A stretch of DNA of 64,000 nt, from positions 496,001-560,000 of the forward strand of contig NZ_VITY01000001.1 of NCBI RefSeq assembly GCF_007993935.1, in the 5' to 3' direction. Within the stretch, counting starts at the first letter, position 1. Every line of letters starts with the position of its first letter. The notes beneath the pieces are model-generated. The model did no database searches. It saw only the letters and a list, made by a program, of their open reading frames with translations, and was not told the origin of the DNA. This stretch comes from Bradyrhizobium macuxiense (GTDB lineage: Bacteria; Pseudomonadota; Alphaproteobacteria; Rhizobiales; Xanthobacteraceae). The position numbers and the translations under genes were made by a program. Below are positions 63,238-64,000 of the stretch, one piece after another.

Positions 63238-63686
63238 GCCGGCCTCCGCATCATCAGCCCGTTGCGGCGGCAATACATCACCTCTTCATTGTGCTGGTTG
63301 AAGCCGCGATGCTCGAAGGTCACGATGCCCTGCGTCGGACGGGACTTGCTCTCGCGCACGGCGACGACCTTCGTCTCGGCACGCAGCGTATCGCCGGCAA
63401 ACACCGGCTTCGGAAATCGCGTGTCCTCCATGCCGAGATTGCCGACGGTGGTACCCAGCGTCGTGTCCTGCACAGACAGTCCGATGATAAGCCCAAGGGT
63501 GAAGATCGAATTCATCAGGGGCTTTCCGAACTCGGTGCCCTTGGCATACTCGTGATCGATATGCACCGCAGCAGGATTGTAGGTGAGCGACGAGAACAGG
63601 ATATTGTCCATGTCAGTCACCGTGCGCCTGATCTCATGGACAAAGGCTTGTCCGACCGAAAACTGCTCGAAATAGAGCCCCGCCAT
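63234..63686 (-). CDS. MaoC-type dehydratase
   Basis: 150 residues of hot-dog fold with the catalytic Asp/His segment LTYNPAAVHIDHEYAKGTEFGKPLMNS and VFAGDTLRAET. It hydrates 2-enoyl-CoA esters, matching the neighbouring dehydrogenase and lyase. First gene of a three-gene operon; motif E lies 92 bases upstream. Confidence 0.88.
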   Translation of the reverse strand: MAGLYFEQFSVGQAFVHEIRRTVTDMDNILFSSLTYNPAAVHIDHEYAKGTEFGKPLMNSIFTLGLIIGLSVQDTTLGTTVGNLGMEDTRFPKPVFAGDTLRAETKVVAVRESKSRPTQGIVTFEHRGFNQHNEEVMYCRRNGLMMRRPA

Positions 63687-63777
63687 GGCTTTGCCTCTTT
63701 GCGATATGTTGCAGGGTTGCGGACGGCGCTGCCGCCCGGATTTCCTTGTCTCCCGCCGGTTTTCTACCGTATAGTCA

Positions 63778-63798
63778 TATCGTACACAAGCGTACTAA
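63778..63798. promoter_or_regulatory. Catabolic regulon motif E (bad-cluster operator)
   Basis: TATCGTACACAAGCGTAC, then TAA, between the divergent MaoC and MDR genes. It shares 18 of 21 positions with motif A (read in reverse) and most with B. Confidence 0.65.
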
Positions 63799-63813
63799 TT
63801 ATGGGGAGCGCTC

Positions 63814-64000
63814 ATGTCCGTTCGCGAAAATCGACAGGTCCGGCTGACCACCCGGCCCCGTGGCATCCCGCAGCCGGAGCATTTCTCGCTTCTTACCGGG
63901 CCGGTTGCTGCCCCTGGCAAGGGCGAGATCCTGATCCAGAACCGCTATCTGTCCGTTGATCCAGCGCAGCGCGGGTGGGCGAACGATGAGGGGAACTATA
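63814..64000 (+). CDS. MDR/zinc-independent NADP-dependent oxidoreductase (partial)
   Basis: Starts at ATG 63814 after a GGGGAG site and runs off the window. The first 62 residues (VRLTTRPRGIPQPEHFSL, GEILIQNRYLSVDPAQRGW) match the MDR family of PTGR/curcumin-reductase-like enone reductases. Divergent from MaoC and probably controlled by motif E. Confidence 0.82.
   Translation, partial: MSVRENRQVRLTTRPRGIPQPEHFSLLTGPVAAPGKGEILIQNRYLSVDPAQRGWANDEGNY

Overview
The window looks like chromosomal DNA of a slow-growing alphaproteobacterium, most likely Bradyrhizobium or a close relative. The reasons are very high GC, dense LysR/MarR/TetR regulators and MFS exporters, typical bradyrhizobial REP-like palindromes, a DUF5993-DsbB pair, and a cyclohexanecarboxylate (bad-type) degradation block resembling that of Rhodopseudomonas palustris. 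No phage, transposase, CRISPR array or replication origin was seen. The assignment is an inference from content; no rRNA or housekeeping marker is present.

Layout. 0.2-9.3 kb: acyltransferase, membrane AraC regulator, dctA, DsbB pair, GST, SDR, Lin0512 protein, and an MFS/LysR divergent pair. 9.3-11.8 kb: the most notable region. It holds a sigma70-type promoter, a structured leader ending in an intrinsic terminator, four tandem Y RNA-like genes with tRNA-like modules, and then the Ro60/Rsr (TROVE) gene. 12-24.4 kb: a beta-helix (GH110-like) exported protein, small enzymes, PadR, a class III cyclase, a TPR-type regulator, an MFS carrier and an ABC solute-binding protein. 24.5-26.4 kb: a second copy of the promoter and terminator leader seen before the Y RNAs, now in front of rtcB. 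This rtcB is interrupted by two in-frame TAG codons and is followed by a tRNA-Cys-like sequence. 26.4-28 kb: ohrR/ohr with two identical operators, and a cupin. 28-49.7 kb: LysR-transporter pairs, an M20 peptidase, a DUF1127-GNAT fusion, DUF899, a MarR-DMT operon, a MarR-GNAT protein beginning at a perfect palindrome, a degenerate peptide deformylase, a serine hydrolase, a VOC protein, SDRs and an MBL hydrolase. 49.8-51.1 kb: GST and TetR, divergent over two identical operators.

51.8-64 kb: an acyl-CoA catabolic block. It holds a phosphotransferase, a solute-binding protein, a CoA-transferase, an enoyl-CoA hydratase, acyl-CoA dehydrogenase, BadH-like and BadI-like genes, a second acyl-CoA dehydrogenase, then MaoC, HpcH/citrate-lyase and a frameshifted acyl-CoA dehydrogenase on the other strand, and finally a partial MDR oxidoreductase. 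Its divergent promoters share a 21-bp motif around CGTACAC, which suggests one regulon. Together these genes could import a cyclic acid, load it on CoA, oxidise and hydrate the ring, and open it to pimeloyl-CoA.

The central biological theme is RNA quality control. Ro60, Y RNAs and RtcB sit 14 kb apart but appear to be driven by duplicated promoter-leader cassettes, so they probably form one regulated RNA repair and surveillance system.
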